A stretch of DNA of 64,000 nt from Vreelandella populi (GCF_003989825.1 NZ_RZHE01000015.1:62001-126000), one strand, 5' to 3'; numbered from the stretch's first letter, positions 28,109 through 37,790 are shown. The notes: generated from the sequence alone by a model not told the origin. Numbers and translations are program-made.

Positions 28109-28792
28109 CTAGCCCGTTTGGCTGATGGGTGCCTCCATGCGGCGTACGCTGGACACGAAGTCGCTGAATCGTTCGCCCTGAATCAGCACGTGATCACACA
28201 ACGCCTGCTGGGCAAGCGCGGCATCGCCCTGGGTAATGGCATCGACAATGGTCTGGTGTTCGTTCAGCGAGTTATGCATCCGCTGGCGAACCTGAAGCTG
28301 CAAGCGCCGGTAGGGTTTCAAGCGCTGCTTTAACTGGCGGGCTTCACTGGCCAGAAAAGTATTGTGGCTTGCTGCATAGATGCAGTCATGAAAGGCTTCG
28401 TTTTCGTAGTAGTACTCGTCGGTATCGCCCGCCAGAGCGGCGGCCTCGCAGCGTTCATGAGCGGCGCGTAGTTCAGCAAGCTCCTGCTCGCCGATGCGCC
28501 GAGCTGCCAGTCGTCCACACATGCCTTCAAGTTCAGCCATCACTTCAAACATCTCGATGAGCTGGTCGATACCCACCTTGGCTACAAAAGTGCCCTTCTT
28601 CGGCGAAACGGTAACCAGGCCGCTGGCGACTAACTGCTGAAAGGCCTCACGTACCGGCGTGCGCGATACGTTGAACGCACGCCCCAACTCTTCGGGGTCC
28701 AGCCTCTCTCCTGGTACACGCCGCCCGTTGATAATATCGTCTTCCAGAGAGTCGCGAAGCTTCTGCGCGTTGGAACGCTTGGTGTCGGCCAT
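28109..28792 (-). CDS. matR: GntR/FCD-family regulator, probable malonate regulator
   Basis: A 227-residue regulator with an N-terminal winged helix (about 8-72: GRAFNVSRTPVREAFQQLVA) and a C-terminal FCD all-helical domain with its metal/ligand His and Asp residues (ENEAFHDCIYAASHN). It diverges from the malonate TRAP/catabolic operon, the same arrangement as MatR in rhizobial malonate operons. The gene symbol rests on that context. The shared region holds a promoter and a perfect inverted repeat (28881-28895). Confidence 0.85.
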   Translation of the reverse strand: MADTKRSNAQKLRDSLEDDIINGRRVPGERLDPEELGRAFNVSRTPVREAFQQLVASGLVTVSPKKGTFVAKVGIDQLIEMFEVMAELEGMCGRLAARRIGEQELAELRAAHERCEAAALAGDTDEYYYENEAFHDCIYAASHNTFLASEARQLKQRLKPYRRLQLQVRQRMHNSLNEHQTIVDAITQGDAALAQQALCDHVLIQGERFSDFVSSVRRMEAPISQTG

Positions 28793-28844
28793 GCTTCACC
28801 TCCAAAAAAGGCATGCCATTATACTTATTGTTTGCTGCACTTAT

Positions 28845-28873
28845 TTGACATTAGCACAGCGAACAACTATTGA
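28845..28873 (+). promoter_or_regulatory. Sigma-70-like promoter of the malonate operon
   Basis: TTGACA (28845-28850), 17-bp spacer, TATTGA (28868-28873), 75 bp before the binding-protein start. The -35 is perfect and the -10 has four of six consensus bases. Confidence 0.6.
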
Positions 28874-28880
28874 AATATAT

Positions 28881-28895
28881 ATCAGATTTTCTGAT
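28881..28895. promoter_or_regulatory. Inverted repeat ATCAGA-TTT-TCTGAT, putative GntR operator
   Basis: A perfect 6-3-6 palindrome directly at the expected transcription start of the malonate operon, a usual place for a repressor site. Binding by the divergent GntR regulator is inferred. Confidence 0.5.
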
Positions 28896-28947
28896 GCACA
28901 TAAAACGCTCTTCCAAACACACAACAACAAAGAGTTGGAGACGCCAC

Positions 28948-29943
28948 ATGCAACGCTACCTGTGTACTACCCTGACCGCCCTGGGCTTGGCCATTGCCGT
29001 TTCTCATGCCAGCGCCAATACCGTGCTGCGCGCCTCTCACCAATTCCCTGGCGGGCAAGGTGATGTCCGCGATGAAATGGTGCAAATGATGGCCCGCCAC
29101 GTCGCTGAGGCGGATGTTGGGCTTACCATCGAAGTCTACCCTGGCCAGTCGTTGTTCAAAGCCCGCGAGCAGTGGGGCGCACTTACCCGGGGGCGCCTGG
29201 ACATTACCTCGCTACCGTTGGACTACGCGAGCGGCCGCCACCCTGAATTTTCTGCCACCCTGATGCCCGGCCTGGTGCGTAACCAGGAGCACGCCCAGCG
29301 CCTTAACGACTCGGAATACATGGAGCTGATTGAAGCTGTGATTCTGGATGGGGGTGCCCGCGTTCTCTCCCATGCCTGGCTATCGGGCGGTTTCGCGTCC
29401 AGCGAGCAGTGCATTACCTCCCCCGACACCGTATCCGGACAAAACATTCGTGCAGCGGGCCCGGCGTTTGAAGAGATGCTGGAAGCCGCTGGCGCCTCCA
29501 TTGCCTCCATGCCTTCCTCTGAAATTTACACCGCTATGCAGACCGGCGTACTCGACGCCGCCAACACCTCTTCCATGTCGTTTATCTCGTTTCGACTTTA
29601 TGAACAGGTTGAGTGCATGACCCAGCCAGGCGACTTCGCGCTGTGGTTCATGTACGAGCCGATCCTGATCTCCGAACAGGTATGGCAGGGTCTCAATGAA
29701 GAGCAGCAGGCAGCTCTGGTGGAAGCGGGTAAAGCGGCCGAGCAGTTCTTTGCCGAAGAAGCGGCAGCCATTGATCAGGAAATGGTCGATGTTTACGAAG
29801 AGAACGGCGTGGAAGTGGTCAGTATGAGCGAGGAGGACTACAACGCCTGGCTCGATATCGCCCGTGAAACCTCCTATAAGAACTTTGCCAATAACGTTCC
29901 CAATGGCCAAGCCATCATCGATGCGGCGCTAGCCGTCGAGTAA
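28948..29943 (+). CDS. matP: TRAP transporter substrate-binding protein (DctP type), probable malonate
   Basis: A 331-residue periplasmic protein with a signal peptide (1-25, ending SHASAN). DctP-family features include VLRASHQFPGGQGDV and the ligand-contact region NIRAAGPAFEEMLEAAGAS near residue 165. The ATG at 28948 has GGAG upstream; the frame is open further 5' without a site. It is first in an operon ending with malonyl-CoA enzymes, so malonate is the likely ligand by context. Confidence 0.88.
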   Translation: MQRYLCTTLTALGLAIAVSHASANTVLRASHQFPGGQGDVRDEMVQMMARHVAEADVGLTIEVYPGQSLFKAREQWGALTRGRLDITSLPLDYASGRHPEFSATLMPGLVRNQEHAQRLNDSEYMELIEAVILDGGARVLSHAWLSGGFASSEQCITSPDTVSGQNIRAAGPAFEEMLEAAGASIASMPSSEIYTAMQTGVLDAANTSSMSFISFRLYEQVECMTQPGDFALWFMYEPILISEQVWQGLNEEQQAALVEAGKAAEQFFAEEAAAIDQEMVDVYEENGVEVVSMSEEDYNAWLDIARETSYKNFANNVPNGQAIIDAALAVE

Positions 29944-30031
29944 GCACTTACCCCAACAACCTGCGGCCACTTGCCTGCATTAGGCGAGTGGTCCGGTTCG
30001 ATTGACGCCTGCTTAGCTTGATGAGGGAACT

Positions 30032-30553
30032 ATGGCAACTTCAACCACGCATCCCCCTGCCGCTCGCGGTGGGGTTATCGGCAGCTATATCCGCCTGATG
30101 GACAGGCTGTCACGCCTGTTTGCCTATTTGGCCTGCGCCCTGTTTGTCGCAGGCGTATTGGTGATTTGCCAGATGGTCTTTATTCGCTACGTGCTGGGCA
30201 TGAGCACCAGCTGGCAAACCGAGTTCACCGTTTTTTCAGTGACCGGCGCCATGCTGATGGGCAGCCCCTACGTACTCATGACTGGCGGCCACGTTGCCAT
30301 CACCATTGTCCCTGATGCATTGGGCGGTATCGCCCAGAAAGCCATGCGCCTGGTGGCCTCGCTTTTTGGCCTGGCCTTTTGTGCAGCGCTTGCCTATGCC
30401 TCCTGGGTGTATGTGCTGGAAGCCGTGCACGGCAACTGGACCACCGGTTCAGTCTGGAACCCGCCGCTTTGGCCGGCGCTTATGCCCATGGCATTAGGCG
30501 CTTCGCTATTGGTACTGCAATACGTGGCTGAAATTCTACGCGGGGAGCACTGA
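30032..30553 (+). CDS. matQ: TRAP transporter small membrane subunit (DctQ type)
   Basis: A 173-residue inner-membrane protein with four hydrophobic segments. The DctQ pattern is visible around VFIRYVLGMSTSWQTEFTVF, then GSPYVLMTGGHVAI. It pairs with the DctM subunit 2 bp downstream to form the sodium-driven importer. Confidence 0.88.
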   Translation: MATSTTHPPAARGGVIGSYIRLMDRLSRLFAYLACALFVAGVLVICQMVFIRYVLGMSTSWQTEFTVFSVTGAMLMGSPYVLMTGGHVAITIVPDALGGIAQKAMRLVASLFGLAFCAALAYASWVYVLEAVHGNWTTGSVWNPPLWPALMPMALGASLLVLQYVAEILRGEH

Positions 30554-30555
30554 GC

Positions 30556-31890
30556 ATGGATCCGATTACCTTAGGCATTATTGTAGCCATCGCGCTGATT
30601 GCGCTCATGGCCATCGGTACCCCTATCGCTTTCGCGCTGGGCGGTGTGTCGCTACTGGCGTTACTTTATGATCGCGGGCTTTCCGAACTCACCTACTTTG
30701 GCGAAACGTTTTTTGACCGCATTGCGGAATTTGGCTTTGTGGCTATTCCAATGTTCATTTTGATGGGCGCAGCGGTAGCGTCATCGCCCACCGGACGCGA
30801 CCTTTATCGCTCGCTCGACTTATGGATGGGCCGCTTACCCGGTGGTCTGGCGGTCTCCAATATCGGTGCTTGCTCCATCTTTGCCGCACTTTCCGGGTCG
30901 TCACCGGCCACCTGTGCCGCGATTGGTAAAATGGGCATTCCTGAAATGCGCGTGCGCGGCTACCCCGATGGCGTGGCGGCGGGGTGTATTGCCGCGGGTG
31001 GTACGTTGGGCATTCTGATCCCTCCGTCGGTCACCATGATTATTTACGGTATCTCCACCGAGACCTCTATCGGTCGACTATTTATTGCAGGCGTGGTGCC
31101 GGGCTTTATGCTGGCGGGGCTGTTCATGATATGGACGATGATCGCCTGCAAAATGGCCGGTGGTTATAACAACCCGTTGGCAGAGTCTGCCGAGCGCCTG
31201 AAGCAAACGGTTAAATACAACGTTGATAGCAACTTGAAGGCATTAGTGCGCGTTCTGCCTTTTCTAGGCGTGGTGGCGGGCATTTTATTCGCGCTTTACG
31301 GCGGGGTAGCGACACCCTCGGAAGCGGCTGGCGTAGGCGCCTTCTTGTGTCTCGCGCTGGCCATTCTTATCTATCGCATGTGGCAGCTGGGCCCGATCAA
31401 ACTGATCATGCGCGACTCGCTACGCGAAAGCGTGATGATCATGCTGGTCATCGCTACCGCCGAAGTATTCGCCTACGCGCTCTCCTCGATGTTTATTACC
31501 CAGACGGTGGCCGCCGTCATTGCTGACCTTGAGGTCAACCGCTGGGTGTTGATGGGGATCATTAACCTCTTTCTGCTGGTAGCCGGTTTCTTTCTGCCGC
31601 CTGTGGCCGTGATCGTGATGACCGCACCGATTCTACTGCCCATTATCATTGCCGCCGATTTTGACCCTTACTGGTTCGCCGTGATCCTGACCATCAACCT
31701 GGAGATCGGACTGATCACGCCACCCGTGGGGCTAAACCTGTTCATTATCAAAGGGATCGCGCCGGATATCTCGCTGCGCGACATCCTGATGGGCAGCCTG
31801 CCCTACGCGCTATGCATGGTCTTGGGCATCTTGTTGCTGTGTCTCTTCCCAGGTATCGCGCTGTGGTTACCTAACTTGATAATGGGTTAA
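30556..31890 (+). CDS. matM: TRAP transporter large permease subunit (DctM type)
   Basis: A 444-residue inner-membrane protein with about 12 hydrophobic segments. It has typical DctM motifs: LSGSSPATCAAIGKMGIPEM near residue 114, GTLGILIPPSVTMIIYG near 148 and LEIGLITPPVGLNLFIIKGI near 383. It follows DctQ directly and precedes malonyl-CoA decarboxylase by 11 bp. Transport is driven by a sodium gradient, fitting a halophile. Confidence 0.93.
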   Translation: MDPITLGIIVAIALIALMAIGTPIAFALGGVSLLALLYDRGLSELTYFGETFFDRIAEFGFVAIPMFILMGAAVASSPTGRDLYRSLDLWMGRLPGGLAVSNIGACSIFAALSGSSPATCAAIGKMGIPEMRVRGYPDGVAAGCIAAGGTLGILIPPSVTMIIYGISTETSIGRLFIAGVVPGFMLAGLFMIWTMIACKMAGGYNNPLAESAERLKQTVKYNVDSNLKALVRVLPFLGVVAGILFALYGGVATPSEAAGVGAFLCLALAILIYRMWQLGPIKLIMRDSLRESVMIMLVIATAEVFAYALSSMFITQTVAAVIADLEVNRWVLMGIINLFLLVAGFFLPPVAVIVMTAPILLPIIIAADFDPYWFAVILTINLEIGLITPPVGLNLFIIKGIAPDISLRDILMGSLPYALCMVLGILLLCLFPGIALWLPNLIMG

Positions 31891-31901
31891 GGAGCTGGTC
31901 C

Positions 31902-33254
31902 ATGAACATGATGTTTTTGCAGGAGATTTTTAACAATATCACCCAGCGTGATGCACTATTACGGCGCCGTAACCCGGAGGCGCTGACGCCGGATCATGAG
32001 CATCTGGTGAGCGCCTGTCAGGCGCTTTTAGCCAGCGACGGCGAAGCCTCCAGCATTGCTCTCGCAAGCCGGGCGCTGGCGATCTACCAACGCTTATCAT
32101 CCGCTGAAAAAGCCAGCTTTTTTGCGCGCCTGGCGAGTGATTTTGCCGCTGATGCCACGCAAATTGATGAAGCCTATACAGCGTATTCTGAAGCCCGCGA
32201 CAATTACACCTTACAGGCTCTGTTTGAGGCCTGTGAGCCGCGCCGCCAGGAGCTTTTTCGGCGCTTGAACCTAGCCCGGGACGGTACTTATGAGCTGGTC
32301 AAGATGCGTGAGGATCTGCTGGGACTGCTGCGTGAGCAGCCCGATCTCGAGCCGATTGATGACGACTTCGCACACCTTTTCGGCTCCTGGTTTAACCGCG
32401 GTTTTTTAATGCTTAAAAGGATCGACTGGAACACCCCTGCATCGGTGCTTGAGAAGATCATCCGCTATGAAGCGGTGCATGAGATTCAGGATTGGAATGA
32501 CCTGCGCCGACGACTGGATGCCCGCGACCGGCGCTGCTTTGCGTTCTTTCATCCAGCGATTGGCGACGAGCCGCTGATCTTTGTCGAAGTGGCCCTGCAT
32601 AAAGGCTTGCCGAGTCGCATTCAGCCGATTTTAATGGGCGAAGAAAACGGCGATGACCCCGAAGACGACGATACGGCCGCTTTCTTTGGAATCAGCAACT
32701 GCCAAACCGGCCTGCGTGGCATTTCGTTTGGTAACTTTCTCATCAAGCAGGTGGTACAGGAGCTTTCACAGGAACTCCCTCAGCTCAAATACTTCGTGAC
32801 GCTATCGCCGGTACCCGGGTTTGCCCAGTGGCTCACCGAGCAGCGCGAGGATGAGCAGTGGCCGGAAACCCTGCGTAACACGTTGGGTGAGCTTGAAACG
32901 CCCGACTGGCACCACGATGCCGTGCGCGAAGAACGCCTGAAAACAATTATTCGCCCCCTGGCCGCCCGCTATCTGGTGGAAGCCAAAAATGCCAAAGGCT
33001 TGCCTCTCAACCCCGTCGCCCGCTTTCACCTGGGCAACGGTGCCGAACTGCATCGCATTAACTGGCTGGGCGATATCTCGTCAAAAGGCGTTAAACAAGC
33101 GGCGGGGCTGATGGTCAACTATTTGTATGTGCTTGATGACATTGAGCGTAATCACGAAAACTATACCGCCAAGGGTACCGTTGCCTGCTCAAATGAAGTG
33201 CGTGACCTTGCTCGTCGCGCCCGCAAGCTGGCCAAGGGAGAAACCGCCAAATGA
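31902..33254 (+). CDS. matA: Malonyl-CoA decarboxylase
   Basis: A 450-residue enzyme that converts malonyl-CoA to acetyl-CoA and CO2. The N-terminal half is helical; the C-terminal acetyltransferase-like catalytic half has FFGISNCQTGLRGISFGNFL, SPVPGFAQWL and RFHLGNGAELHRINWLGD, the last holding the catalytic His region conserved with the human enzyme. GGAG precedes the ATG. The stop overlaps the synthetase start (ATGA). Confidence 0.95.
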   Translation: MNMMFLQEIFNNITQRDALLRRRNPEALTPDHEHLVSACQALLASDGEASSIALASRALAIYQRLSSAEKASFFARLASDFAADATQIDEAYTAYSEARDNYTLQALFEACEPRRQELFRRLNLARDGTYELVKMREDLLGLLREQPDLEPIDDDFAHLFGSWFNRGFLMLKRIDWNTPASVLEKIIRYEAVHEIQDWNDLRRRLDARDRRCFAFFHPAIGDEPLIFVEVALHKGLPSRIQPILMGEENGDDPEDDDTAAFFGISNCQTGLRGISFGNFLIKQVVQELSQELPQLKYFVTLSPVPGFAQWLTEQREDEQWPETLRNTLGELETPDWHHDAVREERLKTIIRPLAARYLVEAKNAKGLPLNPVARFHLGNGAELHRINWLGDISSKGVKQAAGLMVNYLYVLDDIERNHENYTAKGTVACSNEVRDLARRARKLAKGETAK

Positions 33255-34774
33255 ACCATAACCTGTTTGAAACCTTTGCCGCCAAGATGCGTGAGCGCGC
33301 TGACGCCAATTTCATCACCACCCGTGAAGGCCGCTATTACACATATAAGGATGCATTACGTATCAGTGCCGAATTGGCCGGCGCGCTTACCGACCTGGGC
33401 GTAACACAAGGTGCACGTGTCGCCGTACAGGTGGATAAAAGCCCTGAGGCGATCCTGCTTTATCTGGCCTGCTTACGCATCGGCAGCGTCTATCTGCCAT
33501 TGAACACCGGCTATACCGGCGATGAAATACGCTACTTTTTAAACGACGCCGAACCCGCTCTGTTTGTTTGCCAACCCAAGCTAGAAGATGAAGCGCAAGC
33601 ACTTGCCGCTGAAACCGGCTGCCCGGCAGTGGCTACGCTCGGTACTGCCGATGACGGTAGCTTGATGGAAAAATCCCGCCACGTAACGCCCTGTGAGGAG
33701 ATCGCCACCCTGGGTGAAAACGATCTGGCAGCTATTTTATATACCTCTGGTACCACTGGGCGCTCTAAAGGCGCCATGCTGACCCACTCTAATCTGGCCT
33801 CCAACGCTGAAACGCTGATGAAGGTGTGGCACTTTAGCGCCAATGATCGCCTGATCCACGCGTTGCCCATTTTTCACACCCACGGGCTGTTTGTTGCCTG
33901 CAATGTGATCTTGATGTCGGGCGCCAGCATGCTGTTTCTGCCCAGGTTTGATGCCGATGTGATCTTCTCGGAGCTGCCCAAGGGCAGCGTGCTGATGGGT
34001 GTGCCCACGTTCTATACCCGGCTGGTCCAGGATGAGCGTTTGACGCCGGAGGTGACGGCCCATATGCGACTGTTTATCTCCGGCTCGGCTCCATTAACGT
34101 CTGAAACTCATGAAGCGTTTGCAGCCAAGACCGGCCATGCGATTCTCGAGCGCTACGGCATGACCGAAACCAATATGAATATCTCCAACCCCTATCAGGG
34201 GGAGCGCCGGGCGGGCACCGTAGGAATGCCACTGCCCGGTGTGGATATCCGGATTATCGACCGAGAATCAGGCACAGAAGTCGCCGAAGGCGACATCGGC
34301 ATTCTTCAGGTCCGTGGGCCTAACGTCTTTATCGGCTATTGGCGGATGCCCGAGAAAACCCGTGAAGAGTTACTCGATGACGGTTTTTTCATCACCGGCG
34401 ATTTGGCGATGCGCGACGCCCAGGGCTATGTCCATATTGTAGGGCGTGACAAGGATCTGGTGATTTCCGGGGGGTACAACGTCTATCCCAAAGAAGTGGA
34501 GCAGATTATTGACGAGCTTGAGCAGGTTGAGGAGTCTGCGGTGATTGGCTTGCCCCACCCGGATCTTGGCGAAGGCGTGACCGCTGTCGTTGTTCTCAAG
34601 CAAGACAGCCATGTGGATGAAGCGGCCATTATCGGCCACTTGCAGCAGCGCCTGGCCAAGTACAAACAGCCCAAGCAAGTCTTTTTTGTGGAGGAGCTGC
34701 CGCGCAATACCATGGGCAAGGTGCAGAAAAACGAATTGCGTAAGCGATTTGCTGATACATATCGTTCAGCCTAA
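33251..34774 (+). CDS. matB: Malonyl-CoA synthetase (malonate-CoA ligase)
   Basis: A 507-residue ANL-family acyl-CoA synthetase that makes malonyl-CoA from malonate, CoA and ATP. It shows P-loop YTSGTTGRSKGAML (about 165), ERYGMTETNMN (about 300), TGDLAMRD hinge region and the catalytic Lys in LPRNTMGKVQKNEL near the C-terminus. It supplies the substrate for the decarboxylase encoded just upstream, so the operon takes malonate in and ends at acetyl-CoA. Confidence 0.94.
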   Translation: MNHNLFETFAAKMRERADANFITTREGRYYTYKDALRISAELAGALTDLGVTQGARVAVQVDKSPEAILLYLACLRIGSVYLPLNTGYTGDEIRYFLNDAEPALFVCQPKLEDEAQALAAETGCPAVATLGTADDGSLMEKSRHVTPCEEIATLGENDLAAILYTSGTTGRSKGAMLTHSNLASNAETLMKVWHFSANDRLIHALPIFHTHGLFVACNVILMSGASMLFLPRFDADVIFSELPKGSVLMGVPTFYTRLVQDERLTPEVTAHMRLFISGSAPLTSETHEAFAAKTGHAILERYGMTETNMNISNPYQGERRAGTVGMPLPGVDIRIIDRESGTEVAEGDIGILQVRGPNVFIGYWRMPEKTREELLDDGFFITGDLAMRDAQGYVHIVGRDKDLVISGGYNVYPKEVEQIIDELEQVEESAVIGLPHPDLGEGVTAVVVLKQDSHVDEAAIIGHLQQRLAKYKQPKQVFFVEELPRNTMGKVQKNELRKRFADTYRSA

Positions 34775-34785
34775 ACCCACTTCAC

Positions 34786-35406
34786 CTATTGCGACATTCG
34801 AGCCACTAACAACGCCGCCTGCTGCTTGAGCTCATCGTGAGCCTCTTGAGCGCGGCGTTTTTCTTCTTCGCTGCCGAGCGAATCCATATTGGCCACCACG
34901 TTGAGCAGTACGCTACGCAGCGCCGCGGCTAGCAGCTCGCCCCCGGCCTGTGTGTCACTGGCAAACTGCTTTTCACTATAGGCGCTGGCACGCTCGCCCA
35001 GGTTTAATGCCGCCTGGCACAGCCGTGCCGTTTGTAGTGGCACGTCCACCGCCGTGGTGGCCGCTGCTTGAACCGCAGTGCGCCGGGCCGCCTTGTGCTT
35101 ATCATCATGCTGGGGCATTTGTAACGCGGCCATCAGCTCTTCAAATGCCGTAACGTCTTTATCCGCCAGAGGGGCCAACTGGTGCTTTAGGCTTTCGCCC
35201 TCTTTGATCAACGCAGCCCTCGCCTCACTTGCCTCATGCTGTTGGCTTAAATGCAGGCCTTTGAGTATCAGCGCCAACCCCATGCTTGCGACCACACTTG
35301 CAGCACTGCCACACCCCGGCATCGGCTGGTGGGCAAGCGAATCGCGAAAGCAGGTAAGGTCTTGTTGCCATACCGGGGCTGAATGCGCTGTTCTGGTGTT
35401 CTTCAT
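34786..35406 (-). CDS. Cyclodeaminase/cyclohydrolase-family protein (FTCD C-terminal domain)
   Basis: A 206-residue all-helical protein similar to the cyclodeaminase half of formiminotransferase-cyclodeaminase. It shows the MPGCGSAASVVASMGLAL glycine-rich stretch near residue 28, then DKDVTAFEELMAAL and AAATTAVDVPLQTARLC. No formiminotransferase half. Stand-alone members act on folate C1 units or have unknown roles. It converges on matB (11-bp gap) and diverges from the yjf operon. Confidence 0.82.
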   Translation of the reverse strand: MKNTRTAHSAPVWQQDLTCFRDSLAHQPMPGCGSAASVVASMGLALILKGLHLSQQHEASEARAALIKEGESLKHQLAPLADKDVTAFEELMAALQMPQHDDKHKAARRTAVQAAATTAVDVPLQTARLCQAALNLGERASAYSEKQFASDTQAGGELLAAALRSVLLNVVANMDSLGSEEEKRRAQEAHDELKQQAALLVARMSQ

Positions 35407-35785
35407 GAAGATTCACTCCGTTGACTTTGCTTCCCTGGTATCGAACTCGTGCTCGCCCAGCGGGTCTTATGGCTGGGCATGCTCTACGATTAACGTCATA
35501 TTGTGAAAAGTGCTGTCGCTAGTATGGCTTACGTTGGCATGTCCTGCGTGACGACTACATGCGTTGAGACACATGCATTAACAAAGCGCGTTAGTACGAC
35601 ACTGAATCGCACGTCGTGGTAGCGTATCGGCTAGGTTATTAAATCGTTACCGAACATGGCGCATTTTTCGACATTTTTTTATACGTAGCCCACTGTTTTT
35701 GAATGGCAATGAGTCGTACTTCGCTAGAAGGTTATTTAGCGCCAGTGCTAAACTAAACTTCACTTTGCATAAGGAGCTTGCTGCT
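35407..35785. other. Divergent intergenic region before the yjf operon
   Basis: About 380 bp, lower GC than the flanks. It must hold promoters for the cyclodeaminase gene (minus) and the yjf operon (plus). T-runs at 35665-35685 are notable. No confident promoter, RNA gene or small ORF was recognised. The frame open from 35699 is explained by the yjfI-like gene starting at 35786. Confidence 0.4.
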
Positions 35786-36241
35786 TTGACTACACAACAT
35801 GAAACGGGCGCCCTCTCGGCGGCCGAACTTTACCGCATTATTACCGATACCCCGTCGCAACAAGATACCGACGGCCTTGAATGGCCAGATGCCAATGTCA
35901 GCCTGGATGAAGCCAACCAGACGCTTATCTGGGAGCTTCACGACTACGGCAATTTAACCCTGACGTTGTCGCGTAGTGACAACGAGTGGATTGCAATGAC
36001 CGCTATTACCGACGTAGAGAGCGTGTCTAACCCGACGGAGCTTAACGAGGTTCTGCTGCGCCAGGGCCTGGCGCTTCCCTTGGCCTCAGTGGGTATTGTG
36101 ACGATTGATGAGCGCGATTTTTACGTGGCCTATGGCCAGCTGTTTGGCGACTCAAAACTGGCCTCCATCTGTGCCGAACTGCACGCAACGGCAAGCGCTG
36201 CAATGGAAGTGGCGGGTTTAATTCAAGAACACTTTTCTTAA
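35786..36241 (+). CDS. yjfI: YjfI-like protein (DUF2170)
   Basis: About 151 residues from a TTG start preceded by AAGGAG nine bases upstream; an earlier TTG at 35699 has no site. A soluble alpha/beta protein with DANVSLDEANQTLIWELHDY and PLASVGIVTIDERDFYVAYG typical of DUF2170. It heads yjfIJKLM-yjfC in the same order as E. coli. The molecular role is unknown; the family travels with PspA-like YjfJ. Confidence 0.8.
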   Translation: MTTQHETGALSAAELYRIITDTPSQQDTDGLEWPDANVSLDEANQTLIWELHDYGNLTLTLSRSDNEWIAMTAITDVESVSNPTELNEVLLRQGLALPLASVGIVTIDERDFYVAYGQLFGDSKLASICAELHATASAAMEVAGLIQEHFS

Positions 36242-36266
36242 TACGCTTTTTTCAGGAGCAACACCT

Positions 36267-36962
36267 ATGTTAAGTAAAATCATGACTGCATTACGCGGTA
36301 AAGCCAATGAAACCGGCCAGGCGGTCGTTGATTCACAGGCACTGCGTATTCTGGATCAGGAAATTCGTGATTCCGAGCATCACCTCAAACAATCCAAGAC
36401 GGAACTGGCGCGCTTGATGGGCCAGCGCCAGTTGAACAGTAATAAAGCCGATACCTTGGAAGGCAAGATCAGCGAGCTTGAGAAAAGCGCTGAAGCCGCC
36501 CTGGATAAAGGCGAAGAAGCCCTTGCCGTGGAAGTCGCCGAGCGTATGGTGGCCATGCAGGACGAACTCGACGCCGAGCGTAATATTGTCAGCGAGTACG
36601 ACGCCAGCATTGAAAATCTGCGTGGTGCCATTCGTAACACCGAAAACCAGTTGCGCCAGCTCAAGCAGCAGGTAAGCGTGGTGAAGGCGACTGAATCTGC
36701 ACAAAAGGCCCAGTCTGCCGTGGCAGCGCGCCATTCTGGACAAAATAGCGCCATGGGCAGTGCCATGGAGTCGCTTGAGCGCATTCGCGAGCGCCAACAG
36801 CTCAACTCCGCCCAGATGCAGGCCGCCGAACAGATGGCTGCCGAAGAGAGCGGCTCTTCTCTGGATTCACGCCTTAAAGCAGCAGGCATCGGCGCAAATG
36901 AACGCAAGGCCGAAGATGTGCTGGCCCGCCTGAAAGCCAAGAAAAACACTCCGCAAGCATAA
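36267..36962 (+). CDS. yjfJ: PspA/IM30-family protein (YjfJ)
   Basis: A 231-residue long coiled-coil protein of the PspA/Vipp1 ESCRT-III superfamily. It opens MLSKIMTALRGKANETGQAV, then heptad-rich helices to about residue 190 (ALRILDQEIRDSEHHLKQSK) and a C-terminal helix. No membrane segment; it probably binds the inner membrane under stress. CAGGAG precedes the ATG. Central member of the Yjf complex. Confidence 0.9.
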   Translation: MLSKIMTALRGKANETGQAVVDSQALRILDQEIRDSEHHLKQSKTELARLMGQRQLNSNKADTLEGKISELEKSAEAALDKGEEALAVEVAERMVAMQDELDAERNIVSEYDASIENLRGAIRNTENQLRQLKQQVSVVKATESAQKAQSAVAARHSGQNSAMGSAMESLERIRERQQLNSAQMQAAEQMAAEESGSSLDSRLKAAGIGANERKAEDVLARLKAKKNTPQA

Positions 36963-36972
36963 ATAAAATAGT

Positions 36973-36990
36973 GCCCGTCGACCGGCGGGC
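36973..36990 (+). terminator. Small hairpin between yjfJ and yjfK
   Basis: GCCCG-8 nt-CGGGC, 10 bp after the yjfJ stop. There is no T-run, so attenuation or RNA processing is only possible. Confidence 0.25.
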
Positions 36991-37064
36991 CTGCGCTTTA
37001 CTGGGCCAATTTTATCGATTAACAGATATCATGCCCTACCCGCTGTCCTTCGGAGACCTATCGA

Positions 37065-37790
37065 ATGCTTAAGACATTAAAGGCACTGTTTGGCACACCC
37101 AATGAGGCGACGAACGCCCAGGCACAAAGCGCATCCGCCTTTAGCGCTGGCCTGCCCATCGGGATGTCGCAAGAAGATTTCGAAGGTCTACGACTCGATG
37201 GCCGCGTCAAAATTCAGCTGTCTGAGTTAAGTGCTTATCCCGATACGCTTTTTGGCTGGGATAGTGACACTTTTCATCACATTGCGGCCGTTGGTCATAT
37301 TGACCTAGACCAAGGCGCTCATCTGGTGCGCTTTTATCTGGATAACGATACGTGGCTACAGGCCAATGTCGAAAACCAGCGCGTGGTTGAATACAAGCTG
37401 TTTGATTTCTATCGCGTCACCCATTTATCCGATGGGGAGTTTGATGCGTTGATCAACCCAGATGACAAGAAAGCGGGCGAACTCGGCGCCCAGACCATCA
37501 CCGTTGAAGCTACTGACACAAGCGGGCGCGAATGTCAGTATCAGCGCGTATGGGGCGATGAGGCGAGCCTCTGGTCGCCGCCTGTGCTACTTGAAGAACA
37601 GGTAATGACCACGGAAAGTGTCATGACCCGCAGTGTTACCCATCACGCCATGCTCTACGAGCGCTCTATTGAAGGCTCTGAGCGTATGGAATACGTGCTG
37701 TTAAATGCCGAAAATGACGGCGAAGGCGGCTTCATGCTGATCCAGAACCTGGGGGTTGATGTTACCTCCGTGGACATTGATGCTATTTAA
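37065..37790 (+). CDS. yjfK: YjfK-like protein (DUF2491)
   Basis: A 241-residue soluble protein matching the YjfK family: FSAGLPIGMSQEDFEGL, then a beta-rich region with FHHIAAVGHIDLDQGAHLVR and FYLDNDTWLQANVENQRVVE. CGGAGACC precedes the ATG. No enzymatic motif is evident. Its place after PspA-like YjfJ is the main hint of an envelope-stress role. Confidence 0.85.
   Translation: MLKTLKALFGTPNEATNAQAQSASAFSAGLPIGMSQEDFEGLRLDGRVKIQLSELSAYPDTLFGWDSDTFHHIAAVGHIDLDQGAHLVRFYLDNDTWLQANVENQRVVEYKLFDFYRVTHLSDGEFDALINPDDKKAGELGAQTITVEATDTSGRECQYQRVWGDEASLWSPPVLLEEQVMTTESVMTRSVTHHAMLYERSIEGSERMEYVLLNAENDGEGGFMLIQNLGVDVTSVDIDAI

Noticed and set aside
35665..35690. T-run with TATACG as a promoter for the yjf operon
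   Set aside because: No -35 element at suitable spacing could be found.
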